NCBI RefSeq assembly: GCF_001875655.1
Contig: NZ_MKEQ01000001.1
Location: forward strand, 3,472,001-3,536,000
Origin: Enterobacter hormaechei ATCC 49162
Lineage (GTDB): Bacteria; Pseudomonadota; Gammaproteobacteria; Enterobacterales; Enterobacteriaceae
Direction of reading: 5' to 3'
DNA: 64,000 nucleotides
The notes under the pieces: model-generated
Databases searched by the model: none
What the model was told of the DNA's origin: nothing
The model's input: the letters and a program-made list of their open reading frames with translations, nothing else
Part shown: one piece after another, positions 9,765-19,480 of the stretch
How the letters are laid out: the number at the start of each line of letters is the position of its first letter
How positions within the stretch are numbered: position 1 is the stretch's first letter
Position numbers and translations under genes: made by a program

Positions 9765-11122
9765 GTTTTACCGACTGGCCGTGGCGGCACTGGCGCACCC
9801 GGAGTGCCAATAAACCCGCGCTGCGTTTAGACGATATAACGCTCAGCTGGTCTCAGCTGGGCGAGCGTATCGATCGTCTCGCAGCCGGTTTTCAGTCTCA
9901 GGGCGTTACGGACGGTGATGGCGTCATGCTGCTCGCCCACAACCACCCGCAGACCCTGCTGGCCTGGCTGGCGCTGCTTCAGTGCGGCGCCCGCATTTTG
10001 CCGGTGAACCCTCAGCTTCCCCGTCCGCTGCTGGACGTCCTCCTGCCGCAGATGACCCTGCGCTTTGCGCTGGTGCTTAACGGTGAGTATGACGGTCTGC
10101 CCGGTCTGGTATTAAGAGAGGGCGAGGGGCAGGGCGGCGTCACGTGGCGGGCAGAACGGCTGGCCTCAATGACGCTCACCTCTGGCTCCACCGGCTTGCC
10201 GAAAGCGGCGGTGCACACCTGTGCCGCCCACCTTGCCAGCGCAAAGGGCGTGCTGGCGCTGATGCCTTACGGCGGTAGCGATGACTGGCTGCTCTCTCTG
10301 CCGCTATTTCACGTCTCCGGTCAGGGGATTTTGTGGCGCTGGTTGCAGGGCGGAGGCCGTCTCACCGTGCGTGAAAAACAGCCGCTGGAGCAGGCGCTAC
10401 AGGGCTGTACCCACGCCTCGCTGGTGCCAACGCAGCTGTGGCGGCTGCTTAATTCACACCATCCCGTCGCGCTGAAAGCCGTGCTGCTCGGCGGGGCGGA
10501 AATCCCCGTTGCGCTGACCGAACAGGCGCGCGAGCAGGGGATCCGTACGTTCTGCGGCTACGGTCTGACCGAGTTCGCCTCCACCGTCTGCGCCAAAGAG
10601 GCCGACGGCGCGCCGGACGTGGGCAGCGCGCTGCCGGGCAGAGACGTTCAGGTGGTGAACGGTGAAGTCTGGATCCGGGCGGAAAGCATGGCGGCGGGCT
10701 ACTGGCGAGACGGCGCATTATTGCCGCTGGTCAATGAGCAGGGCTGGTTCGCCACCCGCGATCGCGGCGAGTGGCATGACGGACGCCTGACCATTCTGGG
10801 CCGAATGGACAATCTCTTTTTCAGCGGCGGAGAAGGGATCCAGCCCGAAGCGCTGGAGCGCGTTATCGCCACGCATCCGCAGGTAAGCCAGGCGTTTGTC
10901 GTTCCGCTGGATGATGCCGAGTATGGGCAACGTCCGGTGGCGGTAGTGGAATGCGAGCCGGGCACGGATATCACGCTGCTGCCGGAGTGGGTTCAGGGCA
11001 GGCTGGCGCGCTTTGAGCAGCCGGTACACTGGCTGGCGCTGCCGTCAGAACTGAAAAATGGCGGGATTAAAATCTCCCGCCAGGCGTTAAAGCAGTGGGT
11101 CAATGCCCTGTTGAGGGGCTAA
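9761..11122 (+). CDS. menE: O-succinylbenzoate--CoA ligase
   Basis: MenE is an adenylate-forming ligase that activates O-succinylbenzoate with ATP and CoA. The product is 453 residues from the ATG at 9761, which overlaps the menC TGA. The same frame is open 123 bases further upstream, inside menC, but that extension has no homology. The phosphate-binding loop is [12 protein letters not shown]. Further core motifs are [18 protein letters not shown] and, near the C-terminus, [12 protein letters not shown] with the catalytic lysine. The stop codon directly abuts the stop of the convergent tctA, leaving no intergenic base. Confidence 0.96.
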   Translation: MSFTDWPWRHWRTRSANKPALRLDDITLSWSQLGERIDRLAAGFQSQGVTDGDGVMLLAHNHPQTLLAWLALLQCGARILPVNPQLPRPLLDVLLPQMTLRFALVLNGEYDGLPGLVLREGEGQGGVTWRAERLASMTLTSGSTGLPKAAVHTCAAHLASAKGVLALMPYGGSDDWLLSLPLFHVSGQGILWRWLQGGGRLTVREKQPLEQALQGCTHASLVPTQLWRLLNSHHPVALKAVLLGGAEIPVALTEQAREQGIRTFCGYGLTEFASTVCAKEADGAPDVGSALPGRDVQVVNGEVWIRAESMAAGYWRDGALLPLVNEQGWFATRDRGEWHDGRLTILGRMDNLFFSGGEGIQPEALERVIATHPQVSQAFVVPLDDAEYGQRPVAVVECEPGTDITLLPEWVQGRLARFEQPVHWLALPSELKNGGIKISRQALKQWVNALLRG

Positions 11123-12637
11123 TCAACCGATATCCGGCTGCGGTTTGTGCTGGCGTCGGCGGACCCAGCGCAGCACCGGCGGCACGACAATCACCATAAT
11201 CGCCATTGCCAGCAGGATCTTCGTCACGCTGCTCTCCCACAGGATCCCCATGTTGCCATTGCTGATGGAGAGGGCGCGGCGCAGGTTCTGCTCCAGCATT
11301 TCCCCCAGCACAAACCCTAAAATCAGCGGCGACATCGGGAAGTGCATCTTGCGCAGAATGTAGCCCAGCACGCCGAGCAGCACCATCAACACCAGGTCGA
11401 AGGTGGTGCTGTGCACCGCGTACACCCCAACCGCAGAGACGGCGGCGATGGCCGGGACCAGGAACCACAGGGGAATGGTCAGCATGCGGGTGAACAGGCC
11501 GATCAGCGGGATGTTCATTACCAGCAACATCACGTTGGCGATCAGCAGGGCGGCAATTAAACCCCAGACGATATCGGGCTGCTCGGTAAACATCGCCGGA
11601 CCCGGGGTGATGTTATAGAGCGTCAGCGCGCCCATCATTACCGCCGTGGTGCCGGAGCCCGGCACGCCGAGGGTCAGCATCGGGATAAACGAGCCGCAGG
11701 CCGAGGCGTTATTCGCCGCCTCCGGCGCCGCCACGCCGCGGATATCGCCTTTGCCGAAGCTGTCGCTGTTACCGCTCAGCTTTTTCTCGGTCATGTAGGT
11801 GATAGCGCTGGCGATAGTAGCCCCCGCGCCGGGCAGAATGCCGACGAAGAAACCGATCACCGACGAACGCAGGGTGGCGCCAATACACTGCGCCCCCTCT
11901 TTGGCATTAAAGAGCATACGTCCGGTTTTACGCACCAGCGTCTGCCCGCTGCTGGTATGCTCCAGCATCAGTAAGATTTCTGAGACAGAGAACAGACCAA
12001 TCACCACGACGATAAACTGCACGCCGTCGGAGAGATGAACGCTGTCGAAGGTAAAACGATAAACCCCGGTGTTGGCATCCACGCCGACGGTCGCCAGACT
12101 GAGGCCAATCAACGCAGACAAAAACGACTTCAGCGGATTCTGCGCCATCATGCTGCCGAGACAGGCGATGGCGAACACCATCAGGGCAAAATACTCGGCC
12201 GGACCAAACGCCAGCGACCACTGGGCCAGCGCCGGGGCGAAGAGGATGATGCCGCCAATGGCGATCATGGAGCCAAAGAACGAGCTGACGGCAGAAATAG
12301 AGAGCGCCACGCCGCCGCGCCCCTGCTGCGCCATCGGGTAGCCATCCAGCGCGGTCATAATGGCGGCGGCATCGCCGGGCACGTTAAGCAGAATCGAGGA
12401 AATACGCCCCCCGTATTCGCAGCCGATATAGACCGTCGCCAGCAGGATCAGCGCCGATTCCGCAGGCAGGTGCAGCGCAAAGGCCAGCGGCAGTAAAATC
12501 GCCACGCCGTTGATAGGGCCAAGGCCCGGCAGCAGGCCGACGATGGTCCCGACGAAACAGCCGATCAGGGCGATCACCAGGTTTTCCGGGGTCATCGCTA
12601 CCGCGAACCCCTGAGAGAGATAGATCCAGGTATCCAT
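11123..12637 (-). CDS. tctA: Tripartite tricarboxylate transporter, large membrane subunit TctA
   Basis: TctA is the large multi-spanning permease of the TTT (tripartite tricarboxylate transporter) family, which imports citrate or related carboxylates using a periplasmic binding protein and an ion gradient. The 504-residue product has about a dozen hydrophobic segments. It carries the family signatures [20 protein letters not shown] near residues 34-53, [18 protein letters not shown] and, in the second half, [16 protein letters not shown]. It is the last gene of a tctC-tctB-tctA transcription unit, 11 bases after tctB. The substrate cannot be decided from sequence; citrate or tricarballylate-like acids are the family precedent. 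Confidence 0.93.
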   Translation of the reverse strand: MDTWIYLSQGFAVAMTPENLVIALIGCFVGTIVGLLPGLGPINGVAILLPLAFALHLPAESALILLATVYIGCEYGGRISSILLNVPGDAAAIMTALDGYPMAQQGRGGVALSISAVSSFFGSMIAIGGIILFAPALAQWSLAFGPAEYFALMVFAIACLGSMMAQNPLKSFLSALIGLSLATVGVDANTGVYRFTFDSVHLSDGVQFIVVVIGLFSVSEILLMLEHTSSGQTLVRKTGRMLFNAKEGAQCIGATLRSSVIGFFVGILPGAGATIASAITYMTEKKLSGNSDSFGKGDIRGVAAPEAANNASACGSFIPMLTLGVPGSGTTAVMMGALTLYNITPGPAMFTEQPDIVWGLIAALLIANVMLLVMNIPLIGLFTRMLTIPLWFLVPAIAAVSAVGVYAVHSTTFDLVLMVLLGVLGYILRKMHFPMSPLILGFVLGEMLEQNLRRALSISNGNMGILWESSVTKILLAMAIMVIVVPPVLRWVRRRQHKPQPDIG

Positions 12638-12648
12638 AGCGTGCTCCG

Positions 12649-13080
12649 TTAGTTAAACCATGCGCCGAGCGGCAGGGTCACGTCCAGCAGGCGGTCGAAG
12701 GCGTACCAGAGTAAAATGCCCAGTACGACCCCGGAGATCCCCGCCGCAGGCAGCGAGGCGTTAAACAGTATGCCAATCACCATCGTCAGCAGGGCGGTGG
12801 CAATCGGGAAGCCGAGCCACTCAAAGCCCCACGCATACATCAGCAGGACAATTACCATTACCAGCAGACGTTGCAGCGTACGGCGTGGCGGCCACTCCAC
12901 GGTATCCGGATGGCGCAGCAGCAGCGCCACCGAGCAGAGCAGCATCAGGCCGACAATGCCGACGGGGAAGGGGCGTGGCCCCACGGGTTCATAGCTGTAT
13001 TCGCTGTGGATCTGCCAGGCGACGAACATGCCGCCAATGCAGAGCAGCAGCCATATCCCGGCAAAAATGCGATCGCTCAT
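12649..13080 (-). CDS. tctB: Tripartite tricarboxylate transporter, small membrane subunit TctB
   Basis: TctB is the small membrane subunit that partners TctA. The 143-residue product has four predicted membrane segments, at about residues 7-25, 40-57, 72-92 and 95-130, the last stretch splitting into two short helices. TctB proteins are poorly conserved, so the assignment rests on size, topology and position between tctC and tctA with 11-base gaps on both sides. A paralogous origin elsewhere is unlikely. Confidence 0.9.
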   Translation of the reverse strand: MSDRIFAGIWLLLCIGGMFVAWQIHSEYSYEPVGPRPFPVGIVGLMLLCSVALLLRHPDTVEWPPRRTLQRLLVMVIVLLMYAWGFEWLGFPIATALLTMVIGILFNASLPAAGISGVVLGILLWYAFDRLLDVTLPLGAWFN

Positions 13081-13091
13081 AGCGCCTCCGG

Positions 13092-14072
13092 TTATTTCGC
13101 CAGACCAAAGGCTTTCGCCTGTTCGCGGTAGTCATTCACCTGTTTTTTGACATACTCGTCCAGCTGCTTGCCGTTCAGGTTGAACTCAAACAGCCCGCGC
13201 AGATCGCGCTGTTTTTTGAACTCCTCGGTTTGCTGAAGTTTTGCGAAGGTATCCACCCACCACTGGTACTCGGCGTCGGTCACTTTTGGCCCGACGAAGA
13301 AGCCGCGGATGATCGGCCAGACCAGGTTATAACCCTGCTCTTTAGCGGTTGGGACGTCTGCCAGCTGGCCCGGCAGACGGTTTTCCGAGAAGACCGCCAG
13401 CACGCGGATCTTATCCCCGCTCAGGTAGGGCACCATTTCGCTGAGATCGCCCGATACCGCCTGGACGTGATTGCCCATCAGCGCCGTCACCGGCTCGCCG
13501 CCGCCTTCAAAGGCCACGTAACGCATCTTGTGCGGATCCACTTTGGCCTGCTGCGCCAGCAGCGCGGCTTTCATCCAGTCCTGGCTGCCGATAGAGGCGC
13601 CCGCGCCAATGACCACGCTGTTCGGATCTTTTTCCATGGCGGTCAGCAGATCTTTCAGGGATTTCCACGGGGAGTCCGCGCGCACGGCGATCATGCCGTA
13701 ATCGGTGCCTACGGTGGCGAGCCAGCGCACGTCATTCACGTCATAACGACCAAATTTCCCCTGCGACAGGTTCAGCAGCGAACCGCCGGAGAAGGCCACC
13801 ACGGTGCCCGCTTCGGCAGGGCGCTGCGCGACGATGGCGTTATAGGCTACCGCGCCCACGCCGCCGGGCATGTAGGTGACGCGCATCGGTTTCTCGATGG
13901 CCTTCGTCTCCAGCAGGCTGACCTGAATCAGCTTACAGGTCAGGTCGAAGCCGCCGCCGGGTTTGGCCGGGGCGATACATTCGGTACGGGATGGCGCGTC
14001 TTGCGCCTGGACGACAGAGGCACTCAACAGCAATACGCTTGCAGCAAGGGTAGAAAGTAATTGTTTTTTCAT
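13092..14072 (-). CDS. tctC: Tripartite tricarboxylate transporter, periplasmic binding protein TctC
   Basis: TctC captures the carboxylate substrate in the periplasm and delivers it to TctAB. The product is 326 residues with a clear Sec signal peptide, MKKQLLSTLAASVLLLSAS followed by VVQA, and probable cleavage before QDAPS (residue 24). The mature part contains the TctC/Bug-family blocks APAKPGGGFDLTCKL and MPGGVGAVAYNAI near the ligand-binding cleft. It is the first gene of the uptake operon and is divergent from tctD, the usual place for a target of the adjacent two-component system. The two cysteines near the N-terminus of the mature protein could form a disulfide. Confidence 0.94.
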   Translation of the reverse strand: MKKQLLSTLAASVLLLSASVVQAQDAPSRTECIAPAKPGGGFDLTCKLIQVSLLETKAIEKPMRVTYMPGGVGAVAYNAIVAQRPAEAGTVVAFSGGSLLNLSQGKFGRYDVNDVRWLATVGTDYGMIAVRADSPWKSLKDLLTAMEKDPNSVVIGAGASIGSQDWMKAALLAQQAKVDPHKMRYVAFEGGGEPVTALMGNHVQAVSGDLSEMVPYLSGDKIRVLAVFSENRLPGQLADVPTAKEQGYNLVWPIIRGFFVGPKVTDAEYQWWVDTFAKLQQTEEFKKQRDLRGLFEFNLNGKQLDEYVKKQVNDYREQAKAFGLAK

Positions 14073-14224
14073 CGTTTATCCTCACGCCGGAGAACCGGGA
14101 GTACGGGTACGGGTGTATTTTTTCTGATTATGTGAACCACCTTGTAGCGGTTCCGTTGCGTGATTGTTAAAACAATAACCTTTCATTTCCCTTTCACTGC
14201 GACACCAACTTTACAGGATGTGAT
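14073..14224. promoter_or_regulatory. Divergent tctC/tctD control region
   Basis: This 152-base gap must hold both promoters. The only structured element I see is GAACC...GGTTC, a 5-base inverted repeat with a 10-base spacer at 14134-14153, plus a tandem ACGGGT repeat near 14103-14113. Either could be a TctD operator, but neither is a match to a site I know. Confidence 0.4.
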
Positions 14225-14899
14225 ATGCGTCTCTTACTGGCGGAAGATAATCGTGAGCTGGCTCACTGGCTGGAAAAAGCGCTGGTACAAAACGGATTTG
14301 CCGTGGATTGCGTCAACGATGGACGGGCGGCCGATCATCTTTTGCAGGGAGAAAACTATGCCGTCGCGATCCTTGATATCGGCATGCCCGGCTTCGACGG
14401 GCTGGAGGTGGTGCATCGCCTGAGAAAACGCGGGCAGACGCTGCCGGTGCTGTTTCTTACCGCCCGCAGCAACGTGGCAGACAGGGTGAAGGGGTTGAAT
14501 GCCGGGGCGGATGACTACCTGCCGAAACCGTTCGAGCTGGAGGAGCTTGATGCCCGCCTGCGCGCGCTGCTGCGCCGCAGCGAAGGACGAACCCAGGAGC
14601 GCCAGCGGCTGGGAGAGCTGGAGTACGATGATGAAGGCTTTTTTCTGCTGCGCGATGAACCCCTTTCCCTCACGCCGCGCGAACTCTCTTTGCTGAAGGT
14701 GCTGATGCACCGCCGGACCCGTCCCGTCTCCCGGCAACAGCTTTTCGACCAGGTATTCAGCCTGAACGACGACGTCAGCCCCGAGAGCATCGATCTCTAT
14801 ATTCACCGCCTGCGTAAGAAGCTGACCGGCAGCGGGGTGCGGATCATTACCCTCCGGGGGCTGGGCTACGTGCTGGAGTGCGGCGATGAGGTGGGTTAA
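14225..14899 (+). CDS. tctD: OmpR-family response regulator TctD
   Basis: TctD is the DNA-binding response regulator that in Salmonella controls tricarboxylate uptake. The product is 224 residues. The receiver domain, about residues 1-115, carries Asp7, the phosphoacceptor Asp51 in ILDIGMPGFDG, Thr79 and Lys101. A winged-helix domain follows at about 125-220, ending in the family-typical RGLGYVLE. It is divergent from tctC and overlaps the start of tctE by 14 bases. Other OmpR-family regulators look similar, so the name depends mainly on the tctABC context. Confidence 0.9.
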   Translation: MRLLLAEDNRELAHWLEKALVQNGFAVDCVNDGRAADHLLQGENYAVAILDIGMPGFDGLEVVHRLRKRGQTLPVLFLTARSNVADRVKGLNAGADDYLPKPFELEELDARLRALLRRSEGRTQERQRLGELEYDDEGFFLLRDEPLSLTPRELSLLKVLMHRRTRPVSRQQLFDQVFSLNDDVSPESIDLYIHRLRKKLTGSGVRIITLRGLGYVLECGDEVG

Positions 14900-16295
14900 G
14901 CCGCAGTCGCTTTACCTGCAACTTTTGCTTTTTCTGGGTTTGCCGCTGCTGCTGTTATGGGGGCTGTCAGCCTTTAACAGCTACGTTAGCGCGTTACAGG
15001 CGGCGACGCAGGCCTATGACCGCACGCTGTTATCCTCGGCGCGCACGGTGTCAGAGCGGCTGGTGGTGCACAACGGTAAACTCCAGGTGAACGTGCCCTG
15101 GGTCGTGCTCGACAGCTTCGAGCTGAACATGAACGATCGCCTCTATTACAAGGTCGTGGACCCTGACGGGCGGACGATCTCCGGCTACGACGATCTGCCG
15201 AATATGCCTCCCTCCACGTCGCGCACTACACACTATCCGGCGCTGGCTTGGTTTTATCATACCGAGTATCGCGGGCAGGCGATCCGCGTGGCGAAGCTGC
15301 TCCAGCCGGTTAACGAGGACAGTGTGTTCGGGATGGCGGAGATCTACGTCGCCGAAACGTTGCAGTCGCGGCGCTATCTGGCCACTCAGCTGCTGTTTTC
15401 CTCGCTCGTGTCGCAGGGGCTGCTGGTGCTGCTGACGCTGGTCCTGACCGCGTGGCTGCTGCGTCGCGTGCTGCGCCCGATGCGGCAGCTCTCGTCCCTG
15501 ATGGTGCGCCGTGAGCCGGGGCTGCTGGCTCCGCTGCCGGAGCTGCTGCCCTGGTCGGAAACGCGGCTGCTGATTGTGGCATTTAACCGCTATATCGACA
15601 GGTTGCGCGGCGTACTTTCGCGGCAGGCGCGCTTTAACGCCGACGCCTCACACCAGCTCAAAACGCCGCTGGCGGTGCTGAAAACCCAGGTATCGGTTGC
15701 CCTGACGCGAAACGATCCGGCGCTGTGGCAGGAGAGTTTACGGGCGATGAACGTCACGCTGGATAACACCATCGTGCTGACCGAGAGGCTGTTACAGCTG
15801 TCAGCGGTGAAGCGGAAAGAGCAGGGGGAGCGACAGTTTGCCCCTGTCGATCTGGTACAGGTGGTGCAAAACTGCTGCTTTTCCCGGCTCACGCAGGCGC
15901 GAAGTAAAGGTATTGATCTCGGTTATGACGGCGTACAGCAGCCGGTAATGATTGAGGGGGATGACGTGCTGCTGGGCGAACTGTGCGCGAACCTGCTGGA
16001 GAACGCGATCAAATACACGCCGGAGCAGGGGATCGTGACGGTGTACTTGCGCACGGATAACGATGCCGTTGAACTGAGCGTGGAGGACAGCGGCCCGGGC
16101 ATTGCTGAAGACCAGATTTCCCAGGCCATGCTGCCGTTTCATCGGCTGGATAACGTGGGCGACGCCGCCGGGTCCGGCATTGGCCTGGCGCTGGCCAACG
16201 ATATCGCCCGCATGCACCGCAGCCATCTTCAGCTGATGCCCAGTGAAAATCTGGGTGGTCTGCGCGTAAAAATGCGCTTTCTGATGTTGGTATAA
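14886..16295 (+). CDS. tctE: Sensor histidine kinase TctE
   Basis: TctE is the membrane kinase partner of TctD. The product is 469 residues. A first membrane helix is at about residues 10-30, a periplasmic sensing region at 31-165, and a second helix at 167-191, followed by a short linker. The HisKA domain has the phosphorylatable His256 in ADASHQLKTPLAVL. The ATPase domain contains the N box NLLENAIKYTP and the G boxes DSGPGI and GSGIGLALA. The 14-base overlap with tctD suggests translational coupling. The periplasmic domain is of the TctE N-terminal type, which in relatives senses tricarboxylates. Confidence 0.92.
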   Translation: MRWVKPQSLYLQLLLFLGLPLLLLWGLSAFNSYVSALQAATQAYDRTLLSSARTVSERLVVHNGKLQVNVPWVVLDSFELNMNDRLYYKVVDPDGRTISGYDDLPNMPPSTSRTTHYPALAWFYHTEYRGQAIRVAKLLQPVNEDSVFGMAEIYVAETLQSRRYLATQLLFSSLVSQGLLVLLTLVLTAWLLRRVLRPMRQLSSLMVRREPGLLAPLPELLPWSETRLLIVAFNRYIDRLRGVLSRQARFNADASHQLKTPLAVLKTQVSVALTRNDPALWQESLRAMNVTLDNTIVLTERLLQLSAVKRKEQGERQFAPVDLVQVVQNCCFSRLTQARSKGIDLGYDGVQQPVMIEGDDVLLGELCANLLENAIKYTPEQGIVTVYLRTDNDAVELSVEDSGPGIAEDQISQAMLPFHRLDNVGDAAGSGIGLALANDIARMHRSHLQLMPSENLGGLRVKMRFLMLV

Positions 16296-16424
16296 ATGCC
16301 GATATTATCAAATCGTTACAAACTAATTGACCGCCGCACGCGGAGTCCATTGATCCCACAGACAGTCAGGTTAAAATCTCGCGGTTTTTGGACATTTCTG
16401 AATAAATGGTGCGGGATCACGACA

Positions 16425-16964
16425 ATGAAAAAAGTGGCATTAATGGGCTTAGGCCTGATGTTTGTATCGGCAGCAGCCAACGCTATTTCCTTCAACGGCT
16501 CGGCGGGCGAAGATTATACTCACCTGGGCTTTGGTCTTGGCACGGATAGCGCAGGCCTGGCGATGACCGGCGGCTGGACGCATAACGACGACGATGGTGA
16601 TGCGGCAAGCCTGGGCCTTGGCTTTAACGTACCGCTTGGTCCTTTCCTGGCGACCATCGGCGGTAAAGGCATTTACACCAACCCGAACGACGGCGACGAA
16701 GGCTACGCGGCGGCAGTGGGCGGCGGCTTGCAGTGGAAAATTGGCGACAGCTTTGGCCTGTTCGGTGAGTACTACTACTCTCCGGACTCCCTCTCCAGCG
16801 GTATCGACAGCTATCAGGAAGCCAATGCTGGCGCGCGCTGGACCATCATGCGCCCGATCACCATCGAAGCGGGTTATCGCTATCTGAACCTGGCCGGTAA
16901 AGACGGCAACCGCGACAACGCCCTGGCCGACGGCCCGTACGTTGGCGTGAGCGCCGGTTTCTAA
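16425..16964 (+). CDS. yfaZ: YfaZ family outer membrane protein
   Basis: YfaZ is a small predicted outer-membrane beta-barrel of unknown function. The product is 179 residues with the signal peptide MKKVALMGLGLMFVSAAANA and a mature part rich in alternating and aromatic beta-strand segments, ending in a C-terminal phenylalanine (GVSAGF) as barrel proteins do. An upstream extension of 43 codons is open but lacks a signal sequence and similarity, so the ATG at 16425 is preferred. It stands alone between tctE and the CinA-like gene. In K-12 it also neighbours the CinA-like gene, so the pair is conserved. Confidence 0.93.
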   Translation: MKKVALMGLGLMFVSAAANAISFNGSAGEDYTHLGFGLGTDSAGLAMTGGWTHNDDDGDAASLGLGFNVPLGPFLATIGGKGIYTNPNDGDEGYAAAVGGGLQWKIGDSFGLFGEYYYSPDSLSSGIDSYQEANAGARWTIMRPITIEAGYRYLNLAGKDGNRDNALADGPYVGVSAGF

Positions 16965-16970
16965 TCCTTT

Positions 16971-17000
16971 CGGCGCGGCGTTCAGTCGCGCCAGTTTCTC
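16971..17000 (+). terminator. Possible weak terminator after yfaZ
   Basis: GGCGCG (16972-16977) pairs with CGCGCC (16987-16992) and is followed by the pyrimidine-rich AGTTTCTCTCTTCC. The stem is short and the U-tract imperfect. Confidence 0.4.
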
Positions 17001-17058
17001 TCTTCCCCCGCTCTTCGATTGCGCTATAGTGTTTTGACCATTGAAATGGGAGAACACA

Positions 17059-18258
17059 ATGATAAACGTGGAAATGTTATCCACTGGCGACGAAGTGCTG
17101 CATGGGCAAATCATTGATACCAATGCCGCCTGGCTCGCCGATCTCTTCTTTGAGCAAGGATTACCGTTAACGCGCCGCAACACCGTAGGTGACAATCTTG
17201 AGTCGCTGGTCAACGTTCTGCGCGAGCGTAGCGAACACTGCGACGTGCTGATTGTGAACGGCGGGCTGGGGCCAACCAGCGACGATCTCAGCGCACTGGC
17301 TGCCGCTACGGCCAAAGGCGAAGGCCTGGTTCTGCACGAGGCGTGGCTGGCGCAGATGGAACGCTTTTTCTCCGAACGTGGCCGCGTGATGGCGCCCAGC
17401 AACCGCAAGCAGGCTGAAATTCCCGCCAGCGCGGAGCTGATTGATAACCCGGTCGGCACCGCCTGCGGGTTTGCCGTTCAGCTGAACCGCTGCCTGATGT
17501 TCTTCACTCCGGGCGTGCCGTCGGAATTTAAGGTGATGGTCGAACAGCAGATCCTGCCGCGCCTGCGCGCGCGCTTCACGCTGCCTGAACCACCCCTGTG
17601 TCTGCGTCTGACCACGTTTGGCCGCTCGGAAAGCGATCTGGCCCAGAGCCTCGATCACCTGCAACTGCCTCCCGGCGTGTCGATGGGCTATCGCTCCTCC
17701 ATGCCGATTATTGAACTGAAGCTGACCGGACCGGCGTCAGAGAAAGCCGCCATGCTGGCGCTGTGGCCGGAAGTGCAGCGCGTTGCCGGGGAAAGCCTGA
17801 TTTTCGAAGGCACGGAAGGGTTGCCCGCGCAGATCGCCGCGCATTTGCAGTCCCGCCAGCTGAGCGTGACGTTAAGCGAGCAGTTTACCGGTGGGCTTCT
17901 GGCGCTTCAGCTTACCCGGGCGGGTGCGCCGCTGCTGGCCAGTGAAGTGGTGCCGTTCCAGCAGGAGTCGCTGGCGCAGACGTCGCGCTGGGCGTCCGAG
18001 CGAAGAGTGAAGCATTTCGCCGGGCTGGCGCTGTTTGTGGGTGGACTGGATGAGGAGCACCTTAACTTCGCCCTGGCAACGCCGGAAGGGACGCACGCCC
18101 TGCGGGTGAAGATGAGTATCACCCGCCACAGCCTGGCCGTGCGTCAGGAGGTATGTGCGATGATGGCGCTGAACATGCTGCGCCGCTGGCTGAACGGGAA
18201 AGAGGTCGCCAGCGAGCACGGCTGGATCAACGTAGTGGAATCGCTGTTCGTGGAGTGA
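17059..18258 (+). CDS. yfaY: CinA-like protein YfaY
   Basis: The protein belongs to the CinA family, with an N-terminal MoCF-type domain (about residues 1-165) and a C-terminal CinA domain. In E. coli the separate PncC carries the NMN deamidase activity, and this longer paralogue is regarded as lacking it. The product is 399 residues from the ATG at 17059, which has GGGAGA seven bases upstream. A TTG six codons earlier is not needed. Conserved blocks are VEMLSTGDEVLHGQI, NGGLGPTSDDLSA and FFTPGVPSEF. TATAGT at 17025-17030 may be its -10 element. It converges on glpC. Confidence 0.92.
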   Translation: MINVEMLSTGDEVLHGQIIDTNAAWLADLFFEQGLPLTRRNTVGDNLESLVNVLRERSEHCDVLIVNGGLGPTSDDLSALAAATAKGEGLVLHEAWLAQMERFFSERGRVMAPSNRKQAEIPASAELIDNPVGTACGFAVQLNRCLMFFTPGVPSEFKVMVEQQILPRLRARFTLPEPPLCLRLTTFGRSESDLAQSLDHLQLPPGVSMGYRSSMPIIELKLTGPASEKAAMLALWPEVQRVAGESLIFEGTEGLPAQIAAHLQSRQLSVTLSEQFTGGLLALQLTRAGAPLLASEVVPFQQESLAQTSRWASERRVKHFAGLALFVGGLDEEHLNFALATPEGTHALRVKMSITRHSLAVRQEVCAMMALNMLRRWLNGKEVASEHGWINVVESLFVE

Positions 18259-18264
18259 GAACGT

Positions 18265-18284
18265 GCCGGGGCAGCGGCCCCGGC
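18265..18284. terminator. GC-rich hairpin between yfaY and glpC
   Basis: GCCGGGGC and GCCCCGGC form a perfect 8-base stem with a 4-base loop in the 31-base gap between the two convergent stops. There is no U-tract on either side, so it may be a weak or factor-dependent terminator or a 3'-end stabiliser. Confidence 0.55.
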
Positions 18285-18289
18285 AAGGG

Positions 18290-19480
18290 TTACGCCAGCG
18301 CTTTTGCCAGCAAGGTAATGGGATGTTCGCAGCGTTTGCTGGTGGACATCTCGATCTGCCATTTACAGGTTTCGCAGTCCGTCACCACCATATCCGCACC
18401 GCTCTCTTCAATCTGCCGGAACAGCGGCGCACCAATGGCCTGTGACGTTGGATAATTTTCGCGCTTGAAGCCATAGGTGCCTGCGATGCCGCAGCAGCGA
18501 GAGTCCAGCACCGTCAGCTCCAGCCCCGGGATCAGCCGCAGCAGTTCAAGCGTATAAAGCGACCAGCCCATCTTCTCCATATGACATGGGGTGTGATACA
18601 CCACCTTCAGCGGCAATTTGCCCAGCGGTAACGTCTGCCCGCTGTCCAGTTTGCGCCAGAGAAAACGGGTCGCCAGCTCAATGTGCTCGCGCAGGCCAGT
18701 GTTATCCACATCCAGCAGATGGGGATATTCATCGCGCAGGGTGAAGGTACAGGTTGACGATGTCGCCAGGACCGGTATGCCTTTGCCGACGATCGCCTCG
18801 CGTAAAGAGGTGACGTTGCTTCTCGCCTGCTTGCGCGCTTTGTCGGTGAAACCGTTGGCAATCAGCGGAACGCCGCAGCACTTCTCTTTGCTCAAAAGCT
18901 GAACCCCCGTTCCCATAGCGTTCAGCACTTTCAGCAGGTCTTTCCCCAACTGCGGATGGTTGTAGTTCACGTAGCAGCCGTGGAAGAAAGCGACCTGCTC
19001 AGCGAACTGCGCCTGTTCTGCCGCCACGGATTTATACCAGCGGCGGAAGGTGCCGTGAGAATATTTCGGCAGACTGCGGTGGTGGTCGATTTTGAGCGTC
19101 GCATCCAGCAGCCTGCGTACCGGCTTCAGGGCGGTGGCGGCATTGACGACCGGTGCGAAAGGCGTCGAAAGGCTGCCCATCAGATCGGTGTGGCTCAGTA
19201 TCGCGTCACGCAGCGTCGGTTTTTGCGAACTGTAGCGGGCGCGGGCGCGCTGGATGATATCGCCAATTTTCACGTCCGACGGACAGGCGACTTCGCAGCG
19301 TTTGCAGTTGATACAGTATTTCAGCGCCTCGTCGTAGAGCGCGCCGTCCTTCAGGCGCAGACGCTCCCCGTCGGGACCCGCCTGTTTCGGGCCAGGATAG
19401 CGCGGATCGACGCCGCTGACCGGGCAAACCGTGGTACAGACCGTGCATTTGATACAGCTTTCAAATCGGGTGTCATTCAT
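18290..19480 (-). CDS. glpC: Anaerobic glycerol-3-phosphate dehydrogenase subunit C
   Basis: GlpC anchors the GlpAB dehydrogenase to the membrane and passes electrons to menaquinone during anaerobic growth. The 396-residue product has two 4Fe-4S ferredoxin clusters near the N-terminus ([12 protein letters not shown] at residues 9-20 and [12 protein letters not shown] at about 56-67). It also has two CCG domains, marked by EKCCGVPL and DSRCCGIAG, as in HdrB-like proteins. Its ATG overlaps the glpB stop by four bases. It is the last gene of glpABC. Confidence 0.97.
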   Translation of the reverse strand: MNDTRFESCIKCTVCTTVCPVSGVDPRYPGPKQAGPDGERLRLKDGALYDEALKYCINCKRCEVACPSDVKIGDIIQRARARYSSQKPTLRDAILSHTDLMGSLSTPFAPVVNAATALKPVRRLLDATLKIDHHRSLPKYSHGTFRRWYKSVAAEQAQFAEQVAFFHGCYVNYNHPQLGKDLLKVLNAMGTGVQLLSKEKCCGVPLIANGFTDKARKQARSNVTSLREAIVGKGIPVLATSSTCTFTLRDEYPHLLDVDNTGLREHIELATRFLWRKLDSGQTLPLGKLPLKVVYHTPCHMEKMGWSLYTLELLRLIPGLELTVLDSRCCGIAGTYGFKRENYPTSQAIGAPLFRQIEESGADMVVTDCETCKWQIEMSTSKRCEHPITLLAKALA

